Shown one piece after another: positions 6,767 through 15,458 of a stretch of DNA of 64,000 bases; the first letter of the stretch is position 1; the number at the start of each line of letters is the position of its first letter. Position numbers and translations under genes: made by a program. A model generated the notes under the pieces. That model was given only the letters and a program-made list of their open reading frames with translations. It made no database searches and was not told the DNA's origin. Origin of the DNA: an uncultured Acidobacteriia bacterium (GTDB lineage: Bacteria > Acidobacteriota > Terriglobia > Bryobacterales > Bryobacteraceae); assembly GCA_903909435.1 (NCBI GenBank), contig CAIVVT010000051.1, forward strand, positions 52,910 through 116,909. The letters are read 5' to 3'.

Positions 6767-9270
6767 CCCCGGAGGAGTGGCACCAGGTCAAGGCCCTGCT
6801 CCAGACTGTCCTTGAGCAGCCCCCACCTGCGCGGTCGAGCTACCTGGAGGAGCATTGCGCCGGCGCTTCGGAACTCCGCCGCGAGGTTGAGGAGTTGCTG
6901 AGTTTCGAGGAGCAGGATCAGGCCGGCCTAGCCCTTCCAATCTCCAAATGGAAAACCGCCGTCGCTGAGCCGGACCCGCCTCCGGAGGCCATTCCCGACC
7001 GTGCCGGACCCTATCGCATCGTGCGCCGCCTGGGGGAGGGCGGCATGGGCGTGGTGTATCTCGCCGAACGCGACGACGGCGATTACCGCCAGCAGGTGGC
7101 GGTAAAGGTGGTGAAATCCGGTCCGCACGCGGCTGACTTTGTGCGGCGGTTTCGCCGCGAGCGGCAGGTGCTGGCCGAGTTGCAGCACCCCAACATCGCC
7201 CGACTGATCGACAGTGGGGCTACCGCCGGCGGCCAGCTTTACTACGTGCTGGAGTACGTGGACGGACTGCCCGTCACCACCTATGCCAGGGACCATCGAC
7301 TTACGCTGCGTCAGCGGCTGCAGATTTTCCGCCTGATTTGCTCGGCGGTGACCCACGCCCACCGCAAGCTGATCATCCATGGCGACATCAAGCCGGGCAA
7401 CATCCTGGTAACCGCGGACGGCACTCCCAAGCTCCTGGACTTCGGACTGGCGCGGGTGTTTCAGAACACTCCCGGCGCCGAGCAGACCCCGAACTCCACG
7501 GTGGCAATGCTCACCCCTGAGTACGCCAGCCCGGAGCAGGTGCGCGGCGAACGTCTGACCACTGCGACGGATATCTACTCGCTGGGAGTGCTGCTGTGCG
7601 AGTTGCTGTGCGGCCACAGCCCGTACCCGGTGAAGGAACACTCGCCGCTCGAGATCTACCGCGCCATCTGCGAGCAGGAGCCCGTGCGCCCCAGTTCGAT
7701 TGTCAGGAAGCGCGCAGGCAGCGAGGCCGCGGCCGTCCGCCCACAAGAGTTGAAGGGCGACCTGGACAACATCGTGCTGATGGCCCTGCGCAAGGAAACC
7801 GAGCAGCGCTACGGCAGCGTGGAGGAATTGGAACGGGACATCCAAAGGCACGTGGCGGGGTTTCCCGTACGTGCTTCGCGCGGGTCGTCGATCTACCGCT
7901 GCAGGAAATTCATCGTACGGCATAGCTGGGGCGTCGTGGCGGCTTTGACGGGTGCACTGCTGGCAAGCGCCGCCGCGGCAGTTATCTGGTGGCAGGGGTG
8001 GCAGGCGCGCCAGCGCTTCAACGACTTGCGCCAGTTGGCCCATGCGGTGGTCTTCGACCTGCACGACGCGATCCAGGATCTGCCCGGCTCAACGTCGGCC
8101 CGGCGGCTGCTGGTCGAGCGTGCGCTGGTCTATCTCAGGACTCTGGATGCGTCCGGCGGCAAGAACCGGGAACTACAGATGGAAATCGCGCTGGCCTACG
8201 ACAAGATCGGGCAGGTTCAAGGCAGTCCGGGGAGAGCGAATACGGGCGATCTGTCCGGCGCATTGCGGAGCTTCGAGCGGGCCCGTGCGATCCTCACGGC
8301 TCTGGCGCACGAAGGGCCCAAGGATCTGAGAACACTCGATGCGCTGGCGCTGGCCGACGAGCACCAGGGCGACATCCACGACCAACGCGGCGAGATGGTT
8401 TTGTGGCGGGAATTGCGCCGGGAGGCGACGGCTTTGCGCTGGCAGATCGCGCGTGCGAATCCTGGAGCGCCTGGCTACCGGGCGGCTGCACTCTGGAACG
8501 AGGCCTACAACCTGAGCGGAGACAATCGTTACCCCGAGGCCGCGGTCGCTTACGAGCGGGCCTTGACGGCGAATCTGGAGGCGGTGGCCGCCGATCCGGG
8601 GAACGCGGGTTTGCGCCGCACAACGGCGCGCATCCACCGCAATCTGGCGACTTGCTACCACGAAACCGGCCGTCCCCTGGAGGCGTTGGACCAGTACAGG
8701 CAGGCTCTGATCATTGACCAGGAACGGGTCGCCGCCGCGCCCGGGGATGCGCGGGCGAGAATGGAACTGTCCTGGGATCACCTGGAGACGGGCTGGATTC
8801 AGCACGAACGGAAGCGTGACCCGGAGGCGGAACAGAGCTTCGCGCTGGCACTCGGACTGCAAGAGCAGCTAGCGACCGCGGACCCGCAGAATTCGCTGGC
8901 AAGGCTGGAGATCGGCAAACTCAAAGTGACCGCTGCGCCCGCTTGCGAAGGCGCCGGCCACCGCCAGCGCGCTATTCAATACCTGCAGGATGCCACGCGT
9001 GTGTTTGAGGGTGCGCTGACCATCGACCCCTCCAACGACGACGCGCGTTACCACCTGGGTTGGGCCTGGTCGAACCTGGGGGAAGTGTACATTCGCGGCG
9101 CTGGCGGCGCCAGTTCGGGTTGGAGAATGGCATCCGAATGCTTCTCGCGCGCGGCCGAAGCACTGAATCGCCTGAAGGTGGATGGGAAGCCTGATGGGGG
9201 ATTTAATCCGAAGGTGTTAATTGCGCACGTCTCGCAGCGGCTCGCCGAATGCCGCAGGCATCGAAATTAG
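6763..9270 (+). CDS. Membrane-anchored Ser/Thr protein kinase with C-terminal TPR domain
   Basis: An 835-residue protein. Residues 84-370 form a Hanks-type kinase: P-loop GEGGMG (91-96), Lys115 in V-A-V-K, catalytic loop HGDIKPGN (206-213), DFG (226-228) and the SPE variant of the APE motif (256-258). The catalytic loop reads HGD rather than HRD, so this is a non-RD kinase that need not be switched on by activation-loop phosphorylation. A single membrane span lies at about 387-410 (V-V-A-A-L-T-G-A-L-L ... W-W), followed by about 420 mostly helical residues with TPR-like repeats. The kinase is therefore cytoplasmic and the TPR part probably periplasmic. The start overlaps the sigma-factor stop (ATGA). 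Confidence 0.93.
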   Translation: MTPEEWHQVKALLQTVLEQPPPARSSYLEEHCAGASELRREVEELLSFEEQDQAGLALPISKWKTAVAEPDPPPEAIPDRAGPYRIVRRLGEGGMGVVYLAERDDGDYRQQVAVKVVKSGPHAADFVRRFRRERQVLAELQHPNIARLIDSGATAGGQLYYVLEYVDGLPVTTYARDHRLTLRQRLQIFRLICSAVTHAHRKLIIHGDIKPGNILVTADGTPKLLDFGLARVFQNTPGAEQTPNSTVAMLTPEYASPEQVRGERLTTATDIYSLGVLLCELLCGHSPYPVKEHSPLEIYRAICEQEPVRPSSIVRKRAGSEAAAVRPQELKGDLDNIVLMALRKETEQRYGSVEELERDIQRHVAGFPVRASRGSSIYRCRKFIVRHSWGVVAALTGALLASAAAAVIWWQGWQARQRFNDLRQLAHAVVFDLHDAIQDLPGSTSARRLLVERALVYLRTLDASGGKNRELQMEIALAYDKIGQVQGSPGRANTGDLSGALRSFERARAILTALAHEGPKDLRTLDALALADEHQGDIHDQRGEMVLWRELRREATALRWQIARANPGAPGYRAAALWNEAYNLSGDNRYPEAAVAYERALTANLEAVAADPGNAGLRRTTARIHRNLATCYHETGRPLEALDQYRQALIIDQERVAAAPGDARARMELSWDHLETGWIQHERKRDPEAEQSFALALGLQEQLATADPQNSLARLEIGKLKVTAAPACEGAGHRQRAIQYLQDATRVFEGALTIDPSNDDARYHLGWAWSNLGEVYIRGAGGASSGWRMASECFSRAAEALNRLKVDGKPDGGFNPKVLIAHVSQRLAECRRHRN

Positions 9271-9659
9271 ATGCCCGCGGCAAGCAACCTGACAGCGGTC
9301 CCGCCCCAAATGCTACGCCAGCGACACGCACGAGCGTTCGGGCCGGCCTCCACTCCGTCGCTGTCTTGATCGACCTCGAGGAATCATCGCCCTCCGAAAA
9401 GGCTCGTCCCAACGAATTACACGTTCCGTTGGACGTGTTGCGATAAACCCTTCTGGTTGGACACTTCCTCCAGTCCTCTTAACCATTCAGGAGTACATCC
9501 CGAACGAAAGGAAGAAGCGTCCGCTACTCTGTAACGCGGCAATCCTCGGAAGACTCCCTCAGAAAGAAATCGCCTTTTGAAATATTCTGAGACAAACGCA
9601 GGCTTGGCGTTACGCATTGGGCCGCCGCCGCGCCTGATCTACTGGAAGTCAAAACCAAT
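9271..9659. other. Intergenic region without a recognisable gene (389 bp)
   Basis: The stretch between the kinase and the beta-propeller gene is less GC-rich than its neighbours in its second half. Short open frames (for instance one starting in another frame across the kinase stop at 9249) have no family features. A small inverted repeat, ACACGT at 9419-9424 and ACGTGT at 9433-9438, is the only local structure I see; it has no T tract. The promoter of the propeller gene probably lies in 9550-9650. Confidence 0.5.
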
Positions 9660-10667
9660 ATGCGCACCCTCTTCTTCTGTATACTCGCGGCGGCACTCAC
9701 CGCTTCCGCCAAGGACTATAAGGTCACAGGCAAGATCGACATCGGCGGCCCCGCCACGTTCTGGGACTATCTGACGACCGACTCCGATGCCCATCGGATT
9801 TATGTTTCCAACGGGACGCGCGTCGTCGTCGTGGACACGGCGGCAGGCAAGGTGATCGGCGAGATTCCAGACACGCCCGGCGTGCACGGCATCGCGCTCG
9901 CTCAAGGACTGGGCAAGGGTTTCATCAGCTGCGGACGGGCGAACAAAGTCGTGGTTTTCGACCTGAAGACGCTGAAGGCCACTTCTGAAGTCGCCACGGG
10001 CAAGAATCCGGACGCGATCTCTTACGAGCCGGTCTCCGGCCGCGTGTTCACCTTCAACGGTGGATCGAAAGACTCGACCGCATTCGACGCCAAAACCGGC
10101 AAACTGGCCGGCACCATTCCCATGGGCGGCAAGCCTGAATTCGCGCAGATCGACGGCAAGGGCAAGCTCTACGTGAACAACGAAGATACCAGCGAGATTC
10201 TGGAAGTGGATGCCAAGGCGCTGACGGTATCGCGCAAATGGTCCCTGGCGCCGTGCGAGGAGCCCTCGGGGCTGGCCATCGATACGAAACACGCCCGGCT
10301 GTTCTCGGTATGTGGCAACAAGTTGATGGCGATCAGCGACATCAAGGCGGGTAAGCTGCTCACGACCCTGCCCATCGGCGAAGGCGCTGACGGCGTGGCG
10401 TTCGATCCCGGCACTGGTACGGCGTTCAGCTCAAACGGCGAGGGCACGATGAGCGTGGTGAAGGAAGTAAAAGGCAAGTATGAAGTCGTCCAGACCGTGA
10501 CCACCAAACGCGGCGCCCGTACCGTCACCGTAGATCCCGCGACACATCGCGTCTACACCCCGACGGCTGCGTTCGGCCCCGCGCCGGCGGCGACCGCGCA
10601 GAACCAGCATCCGCGGCCACCGATGCTAGCCGACACGTTCCATTTGCTGGTTGTAGCGGAAGAGTAG
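9660..10667 (+). CDS. Exported YVTN/YncE-like beta-propeller protein
   Basis: A 335-residue protein with a Sec signal peptide (residues 1-17, M-R-T-L-F-F-C-I-L-A-A-A-L-T-A-S-A). The remainder consists of repeated blades of the YncE/YVTN type, for example D-S-D-A-H-R-I-Y-V-S-N-G-T, D-T-A-A-G-K-V-I-G-E-I, and D-P-A-T-H-R-V-Y-T-P-T. Such propellers are extracytoplasmic binding or scaffold proteins, sometimes lactonase-like; no catalytic residues can be identified. It is followed by a GC-rich hairpin and the convergent small antitoxin gene. Confidence 0.82.
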   Translation: MRTLFFCILAAALTASAKDYKVTGKIDIGGPATFWDYLTTDSDAHRIYVSNGTRVVVVDTAAGKVIGEIPDTPGVHGIALAQGLGKGFISCGRANKVVVFDLKTLKATSEVATGKNPDAISYEPVSGRVFTFNGGSKDSTAFDAKTGKLAGTIPMGGKPEFAQIDGKGKLYVNNEDTSEILEVDAKALTVSRKWSLAPCEEPSGLAIDTKHARLFSVCGNKLMAISDIKAGKLLTTLPIGEGADGVAFDPGTGTAFSSNGEGTMSVVKEVKGKYEVVQTVTTKRGARTVTVDPATHRVYTPTAAFGPAPAATAQNQHPRPPMLADTFHLLVVAEE

Positions 10668-10679
10668 TTCGTCTTGAGA

Positions 10680-10705
10680 CAGGGCGTCGCTCCGGCGTCG
10701 CCCTG
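10680..10705. terminator. GC-rich hairpin between convergent genes
   Basis: CAGGGCG at 10680-10686 pairs perfectly with CGCCCTG at 10699-10705 around a 12-nt loop that can itself pair partly. It lies between the stops of the beta-propeller gene (+) and the antitoxin gene (-). No T tract follows, so it is only a likely terminator. Confidence 0.4.
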
Positions 10706-10713
10706 ACCGCTCC

Positions 10714-10950
10714 TCAAATGCAGTAGAGGAACACGACTTCGTCCACGTGCGCGGCGGCCTCGTGCGCTTCCGCCACAGCCGCGACGGGCTGATCCAGCAG
10801 CAACTTCGCTGGCTCTGTTACGGTGGTCCGCGCCAGGTAGTCGCGCAGCGCCGTAGTGACTACTTCGCCTACGGGTCGGCCCTCCAGCGCGGCTCGGGCG
10901 CGCGCCGCCCGGTAGGTCGAAGCATCGAGGTTTCGGATAAGCATGTCCAT
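10714..10950 (-). CDS. Orphan ribbon-helix-helix antitoxin-like protein (FitA/VapB type)
   Basis: A 78-residue protein starting at the ATG at 10950-10948. The N-terminus (M-D-M-L-I-R-N-L-D followed by two helices with R-A-A-R-A-R-A-A-L-E-G-R-P-V-G-E-V) matches the short beta strand plus two helices of RHH antitoxins, which bind operator DNA as dimers and cap a PIN-domain toxin with their C-termini. No toxin gene is present: only 46 nt separate its stop from the convergent propeller gene, and the next upstream gene is a divergent permease. It may be a solitary RHH regulator or the remnant of a toxin-antitoxin pair. Confidence 0.7.
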   Translation of the reverse strand: MDMLIRNLDASTYRAARARAALEGRPVGEVVTTALRDYLARTTVTEPAKLLLDQPVAAVAEAHEAAAHVDEVVFLYCI

Positions 10951-11092
10951 TTTAGGGGCCGGTACCAATCTACACCGGGGCCCCCTCGCTCCGCACCTCG
11001 AAGCACCTCGTTCCTGTGGGTCTTGACCGAAGCGAGGAAAGGAAGCTGCAGTGCCCACCCCGCGCGCCCTTCCAGTACAATTCAAGGGAACA

Positions 11093-12478
11093 ATGTCATC
11101 CAGTCCTTCTTTGCTCCGCCAGGTTGGTTTGTACAGTGCGACGGCCATCGTGATCTCGAACATGGTCGGGCAAGGCATCTTCACGACCACGGGTTACCTG
11201 GCCGGCGATCTGGGCGATCCCAAGGTCGTGCTGGCCATCTGGCTGGTGGGCGCGGTATTCGCCCTGGCAGGCGCGTTTTGCTACTCCGAATTGGGCATCA
11301 ACTTCCCAGCCTCGGGAGGCGAGTACGTCTACCTGACCCGCGCATTCGGCCGCACCTGGGGTTTCATGAGCGGCTGGACCAGCTTCTTTGCGGGCTTCTC
11401 CGCGCCCATCGCGGCCTCGGCGCTGGCCTGCTCGGACTATGCGGGCTATTTCTTCCCGGCGCTGCGGCAGGACCACGCCTGGTACCGCGTCGGCCCCGCC
11501 TCGTTCGGGCTGCAGTTCGGCGGCGCGCAGATCGCCGCGGCTGGTCTCGTCCTCGTCTTCACCTTGTTGAACCTGTTTGGGGTCCGCTTCATTTCCCGCA
11601 TTCAGAACACGCTCACTTCGTTGAAAATCGTCGTCATCGTCGTCTTCATCGTCCTGGGGATTGCCATCGGGCACGGCAGTTGGAGCCACCTCTCCCAGCC
11701 CATGGTCCGTACGACCACCACGGCCCTCCCGGCGCAGTTCGTGATCAGCCTGTTCTGGATTTACGTGGCCTATAGCGGGTGGAACGCGGCGGCGTACATC
11801 GCCGAGGAATTGAAGCGGCCGGAGCGCACCCTTCCGCTGGCCTTGACGCTCGGCACGGGCCTGGTAGCCGCCCTCTACATGTTGCTCAACGTGGTCTTCC
11901 TCTACGCGGCTCCGCTGAAGGAAATGAGCGGCGTGCAGGCGGTCGGCTCGCTGGCCGCCCAGAAGCTCTTCGGCAGCGAGGGCGCCGCGCTGTTCAGCGG
12001 ACTGGTGGCGCTGTCCCTGGCGGCCACAGTCAACGCCATGGTGACCATCGGGCCGCGGCTGTACTACGCCATGGCAAAGAACGGTGCGTTCATCCCCGCG
12101 GCGGCCAAGGTCCACCCGAAATGGCGCACACCAGTCAACGCCATCCTGTTCCAGGGCGCCTGCGCCGCCCTGATGACGATGGTGAATTTCGGCTCGCTGA
12201 TTCTGTATATCGGTTACCTGCTCAACTTCTTCGCGGTGCTGGCAGTGATCAGCCTGTTCCGCTTCCGGGGCCGCGACGGCTGGCGCAAACTCCCCGTCGT
12301 GAGCTTCGCCTGGCCGCTCGTTCCGCTGGTGTTCGTGCTGCCGGGCATCTGGATGACCATCTACGGGATGCGTCTGGAACCGGTCATTTCGGCGGCAGCC
12401 GCGGTCACGCTCGGTTCCGGGGCGCTGTTCTATCACTGGAAACTGCGCGGCGGTTTGCCGGCGGTCGGCGGCGTCTGA
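11093..12478 (+). CDS. APC-family amino-acid permease
   Basis: A 461-residue transporter with about twelve hydrophobic helices. The N-terminal motif V-I-S-N-M-V-G-Q-G-I-F (helix 1 with the unwound G-x-G) and helix 3/6 patterns such as G-G-E-Y-V-Y-L and I-Y-V-A-Y-S-G-W-N-A identify the amino acid-polyamine-organocation superfamily, LAT/APA-like branch. It imports or exchanges amino acids across the cytoplasmic membrane. The frame is open from a GTG at 11051; I chose the ATG at 11093, which follows an AAGGGA ribosome-binding site. The proline dehydrogenase gene 64 nt downstream suggests, but does not prove, proline or glutamate as substrate. Confidence 0.9.
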   Translation: MSSSPSLLRQVGLYSATAIVISNMVGQGIFTTTGYLAGDLGDPKVVLAIWLVGAVFALAGAFCYSELGINFPASGGEYVYLTRAFGRTWGFMSGWTSFFAGFSAPIAASALACSDYAGYFFPALRQDHAWYRVGPASFGLQFGGAQIAAAGLVLVFTLLNLFGVRFISRIQNTLTSLKIVVIVVFIVLGIAIGHGSWSHLSQPMVRTTTTALPAQFVISLFWIYVAYSGWNAAAYIAEELKRPERTLPLALTLGTGLVAALYMLLNVVFLYAAPLKEMSGVQAVGSLAAQKLFGSEGAALFSGLVALSLAATVNAMVTIGPRLYYAMAKNGAFIPAAAKVHPKWRTPVNAILFQGACAALMTMVNFGSLILYIGYLLNFFAVLAVISLFRFRGRDGWRKLPVVSFAWPLVPLVFVLPGIWMTIYGMRLEPVISAAAAVTLGSGALFYHWKLRGGLPAVGGV

Positions 12479-12489
12479 AGCTCGGGAAC

Positions 12490-12510
12490 CAGCACCACGT
12501 GCAGGTGCTG
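12490..12510 (+). terminator. Hairpin after the permease gene
   Basis: CAGCACC at 12490-12496 pairs with GGTGCTG at 12504-12510 around a 7-nt loop and is followed by TTT. It begins 12 nt after the permease stop and could terminate or attenuate transcription into the proline dehydrogenase gene. Confidence 0.45.
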
Positions 12511-12541
12511 TTTCGGGTATGGTGAGAGAGGGACAATCGTA

Positions 12542-13453
12542 ATGATGCGTCAGACGTTTCTATATCTCTCTCATAACAAAGGTCTACGTCGTTGGATGGA
12601 GACCTCCAGGCTGGCCGCCGGGCTGACTGGCAGGTTCGTGGCGGGCAATACGCTCGAAGCGGCCATGGGCGTTTGCGGCAGACTTCACGGCGAGCATCTG
12701 CTCTCCACCATCGACCATCTCGGCGAGAACGTCACCACAGCGGCGGAGGCCGTGGAGTTCCGCCGCTCCATCGAAGACGTCTACCATTCGATTGCCGCAT
12801 CCGCTCTGCCGCACACGGTTTCCATCAAGTTGACGCAGTTGGGGCTCGACCTGTCGACGGAGCTTTGCCGGACCAACACCGACATCCTGGCGCGCATGGC
12901 GGCGGAGCAGGGCAGCCGGCTCGAAATCGACATGGAATCGCACGAGTACGTGGACCGCACGCTCGCGATCACGGCAGATATGCACGCGCAGTACGGCCGT
13001 GTCCGCTGCGTCCTGCAGGCCTATCTGCATCGCACCGAGGACGACGTGAAGCAGGTGAATCGGCTCAGAATCCCGGTCCGGCTGTGCAAGGGCGCGTACA
13101 ACGAGCCGGCGTCCGTGGCGTTCCCGTCGAAAGCCAGCGTGGACGCCAACTACCTGAAACTCACGCGGATGCTCGTCTCCGAGGGCAGTTTTCCGGCCTT
13201 CGCGACGCACGATCCCAAAATGATCGAGGGTGCGCTCGACGCCGTGGCGAAAGCCGGTCGAAAACCAGGCGATTTCGAGTTCCAGATGCTGTATGGGGTG
13301 CGGCGCGATCTGCAATCGAAGCTCGCGGCGAAGGGCTACGGGGTGCGGCTGTACGTGCCTTACGGCAACGCCTGGTATCCGTATTTCATGCGCCGCCTGG
13401 CGGAGCGCCCGGCCAACGTCTTCTTCCTGGCAAAAAACCTGTTGCGGGCGTAG
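12542..13453 (+). CDS. Proline dehydrogenase (single-function, flavin-dependent)
   Basis: A 303-residue proline dehydrogenase of the monofunctional type: a TIM barrel that oxidises L-proline to delta-1-pyrroline-5-carboxylate with FAD and passes electrons to quinone. Typical stretches are S-I-K-L-T-Q-L-G-L-D, D-M-E-S-H-E-Y, V-L-Q-A-Y-L-H-R-T, R-L-C-K-G-A-Y-N-E, F-A-T-H-D and the substrate-binding Y-x-x-x-R-R near the C-terminus (Y-P-Y-F-M-R-R-L-A-E-R-P). Length matches monofunctional PRODH rather than bifunctional PutA. No P5C dehydrogenase gene is adjacent. It sits just downstream of an amino-acid permease, suggesting uptake and use of proline. Confidence 0.92.
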   Translation: MMRQTFLYLSHNKGLRRWMETSRLAAGLTGRFVAGNTLEAAMGVCGRLHGEHLLSTIDHLGENVTTAAEAVEFRRSIEDVYHSIAASALPHTVSIKLTQLGLDLSTELCRTNTDILARMAAEQGSRLEIDMESHEYVDRTLAITADMHAQYGRVRCVLQAYLHRTEDDVKQVNRLRIPVRLCKGAYNEPASVAFPSKASVDANYLKLTRMLVSEGSFPAFATHDPKMIEGALDAVAKAGRKPGDFEFQMLYGVRRDLQSKLAAKGYGVRLYVPYGNAWYPYFMRRLAERPANVFFLAKNLLRA

Positions 13454-13501
13454 GCCGCGGTGTGGTGCGCATAGATCGCACTCTCGTTCAAAACGCGAAC
13501 T

Positions 13502-13525
13502 GGGGCCACACTGTGGCCCCCCTTT
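13502..13525. terminator. Terminator hairpin between convergent genes
   Basis: GGGGCCAC at 13502-13509 pairs perfectly with GTGGCCCC at 13513-13520 around a 3-nt loop; CCTTT follows on the plus strand. It lies between the proline dehydrogenase gene and the convergent PEP-CTERM gene and can serve as a rho-independent terminator for the former. Confidence 0.7.
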
Positions 13526-13571
13526 GCCCTATGCGCCTATTTTCGAGCGAGGAGTTATCTCTTGCCAGACA

Positions 13572-14315
13572 CTACTTGCGCCGGAAGCGCAGCAGGCCCA
13601 GCCCGAGCAGGCCACCCAGGAGCAGGCTGACGGAGGCCGGTTCAGGAATTGCGGATGCTGGCGTAAACGTCTGCGCCAGCAGTTGATAGAACAGTGCATT
13701 GTTGCCTAGGTCGCCTGGGAACAGATTGACATCGACGATTCCATCCGCGCTTCTTGCGATCATATTGATCCCAGCGCCATCGGTGGCCAGGAGCGTGGCA
13801 CCAGGCGCCAGGTCCGGATGGGCGAAATTGCCGTTGTGGAAAAACGACACGTCCGAAAGCGTGATCCCAGCGAAGATCGGGTCCGATGGAACCGTGGCGA
13901 CCAGTTGTCCGGTCACGTTTCCGTTGTTGCCAACGTTCAGCAGTGCGACATCGGAGCCCGTCATGACGGCACCGCCGATTGCCCATGGGTTACTAAACCC
14001 GTACGTGCCAATTGTCAGCTTCTTTCCACCCAATGCATAGTACTGGCTCAAAACGTCGCCGAGGGCAATCGAATTAGCTGGAGGGAAATTGGTAAATGCC
14101 AGCACATAATCGTACGAACTCAGCTGCGCCAAAGTTGGAGTACTGCCGTAAGCGTCGATCGCCGTCACGGACGTGAAATCTCCGGTAGCCAGCATTTCTG
14201 CTACGGCGCCGCCGAAATCTGAGTTAACGATTGCGAGAGACCCGGCTTGCGCTGTGAACGCGCAGGTGAGCACCCCGAAAACTGCGATCGAAAAGAGTTT
14301 TTTGATCGGACTCAT
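13572..14315 (-). CDS. PEP-CTERM sorted exported protein with a ThuA/GATase-like core
   Basis: A 247-residue protein with a Sec signal peptide (residues 1-24, ending F-T-A-Q-A-G) and a C-terminal PEP-CTERM tripartite signal: P-E-P-A-S near residue 224, a hydrophobic stretch L-L-L-G-G-L-L-G-L-G-L-L, then R-F-R-R-K. Such proteins are recognised by an exosortase and delivered to the cell surface or biofilm matrix. The mature part (L-S-S-Y-D-Y-V-L-A-F-T-N, a G-G-K-K-L-T-I-G-T-Y-G strand) resembles the Rossmann-like class I glutamine-amidotransferase/ThuA fold, a weak inference. It is transcribed divergently from the cupin gene. No exosortase gene is in the window. Confidence 0.82.
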   Translation of the reverse strand: MSPIKKLFSIAVFGVLTCAFTAQAGSLAIVNSDFGGAVAEMLATGDFTSVTAIDAYGSTPTLAQLSSYDYVLAFTNFPPANSIALGDVLSQYYALGGKKLTIGTYGFSNPWAIGGAVMTGSDVALLNVGNNGNVTGQLVATVPSDPIFAGITLSDVSFFHNGNFAHPDLAPGATLLATDGAGINMIARSADGIVDVNLFPGDLGNNALFYQLLAQTFTPASAIPEPASVSLLLGGLLGLGLLRFRRK

Positions 14316-14529
14316 TTAACTCCTCCTCATACTGGCTCTCCATGCCGGAGAACCGGATCATACGCTGCAAAGGATTCTTGCATTCCTTCCCATCGGATTC
14401 AATGGATCTCCGGGTTTGAAAGTACTATTTCTTTGCATCTAGCTGGTCTTCCTAAAGCCCCACCAAAACATGCGAAGGTGTCAGGATGGATATATAAACT
14501 TATACAGTTTGCAGGAGCATCCATAAGCC

Positions 14530-14892
14530 GTGAATCCAGTTAATCTGAGCGAAAAGTTCAGCTTGTTTTCCGAGTACTGGCGTCCGAAGGTGGCGGCCCG
14601 CCTGAACGGACAGGAAGTCAAACTGATCAAGGCGCGGGGCGTCTTCCCCTGGCACAAGCACGCTCGCGAAGACGAGATGTTCCTGGTTTGGCGGGGCGTC
14701 TTCCAGGTTGAATTCCGGGACCGGCTGGTGACTTTACATCCGGGCGAGCTGCTGGTGGTTCCGGCCGGCGTGGAACACCGTACTCTGGCTGAGGAGGAAG
14801 CCGAAGTGCTGTGCTTCGAGCCGGCTGGCGTGCGCAACACCGGCGATATCGTTGACCCGGATTTCACCGCTCCGCAGGGCGCCGGAATCTAG
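14530..14892 (+). CDS. Cupin-domain protein
   Basis: A 120-residue single-domain cupin. Motif 1 is visible as W-H-K-H-A-R-E-D-E-M-F-L-V-W-x-G (His-x-His plus Glu as metal ligands) and motif 2 as P-A-G-V-E-H-R-T (the third His). Such small cupins bind a divalent metal and act as isomerases, dioxygenases or sensors; the substrate is unknown. It starts with GTG at 14530, with AGGAG at 14513-14517 as ribosome-binding site. It lies alone between a divergent PEP-CTERM gene and a small membrane-protein gene. Confidence 0.88.
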   Translation: MNPVNLSEKFSLFSEYWRPKVAARLNGQEVKLIKARGVFPWHKHAREDEMFLVWRGVFQVEFRDRLVTLHPGELLVVPAGVEHRTLAEEEAEVLCFEPAGVRNTGDIVDPDFTAPQGAGI

Positions 14893-15006
14893 CGGCAACG
14901 CCAGGCGTGGCCTGAGCAAGGCGGCCGGGCGAATTGGATCCCCCACAGTTTGCACAATGTATTGGAACTTCCCGGCAGTTCCCCAGTCTAATAACTGGGA
15001 GGCACC

Positions 15007-15447
15007 GTGAAGTACTGGGCTTACTTTGCCGCGAAGCTGGCAGTCGTCGCCGTGTTTCTGCGCGCGGTCTGGGACGTCATGAACCGGCTGCTGCCCGAAC
15101 CGCCTCTGGTCCTCCATCAGCACGTCTCGCGCTACCCGCAGGACCTGGTCTGGACCAGCGCCATCTTCTGCCTGTTCATGCTTGGCGTCGGGCTGGTTTA
15201 TCTGGTCGTGTGGGATCAGCGGACGCGCTGCCGCACCTGTTTACGGCACCTGCGCATGCCGCTCGCCAAAGGCACCTGGAGCAAGGCGATTCTGCTGAAT
15301 CCGCCCGAACTCGAATCGATCTGCCCGTTCGGCCACGGGACCCTCACGGAGTCCGAGGTGCACATCGACGGCGGCAGGCCGGCGGAGTGGACTGCGCACG
15401 AGGACGATATCTGGAAGGAGTTGGAGAGCCTCGACCGCAAAGGCTAG
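15007..15447 (+). CDS. Small membrane protein with C-terminal cysteine pair(s), unknown function
   Basis: A 146-residue protein starting with GTG at 15007 after a GGGAGG ribosome-binding site. Two membrane spans are evident (about residues 5-22 and 47-68), followed by a soluble part with R-C-R-T-C-L-R-H-L-R-M-P-L and, about 30 residues on, C-P-F-G-H-G, which together could bind one zinc ion. I recognise no named family. The second gene on this strand after the cupin; it ends 11 nt before the convergent acyltransferase gene. Confidence 0.7.
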   Translation: MKYWAYFAAKLAVVAVFLRAVWDVMNRLLPEPPLVLHQHVSRYPQDLVWTSAIFCLFMLGVGLVYLVVWDQRTRCRTCLRHLRMPLAKGTWSKAILLNPPELESICPFGHGTLTESEVHIDGGRPAEWTAHEDDIWKELESLDRKG

Positions 15448-15458
15448 CAGCGGGGCGG

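Noticed and set aside
9249..9446. 65-codon frame across the end of the kinase gene
   Set aside because: Starts inside the kinase gene in another frame, has no motif and no ribosome-binding site.
10747..11775. 342-codon plus-strand frame over the antitoxin and permease start
   Set aside because: Arg/Gly-rich, overlaps two better supported genes; no domain.
11096..12436. 446-codon minus-strand frame across the permease gene
   Set aside because: Antisense shadow of the APC permease with Gln/Arg/Glu-rich low-complexity content.
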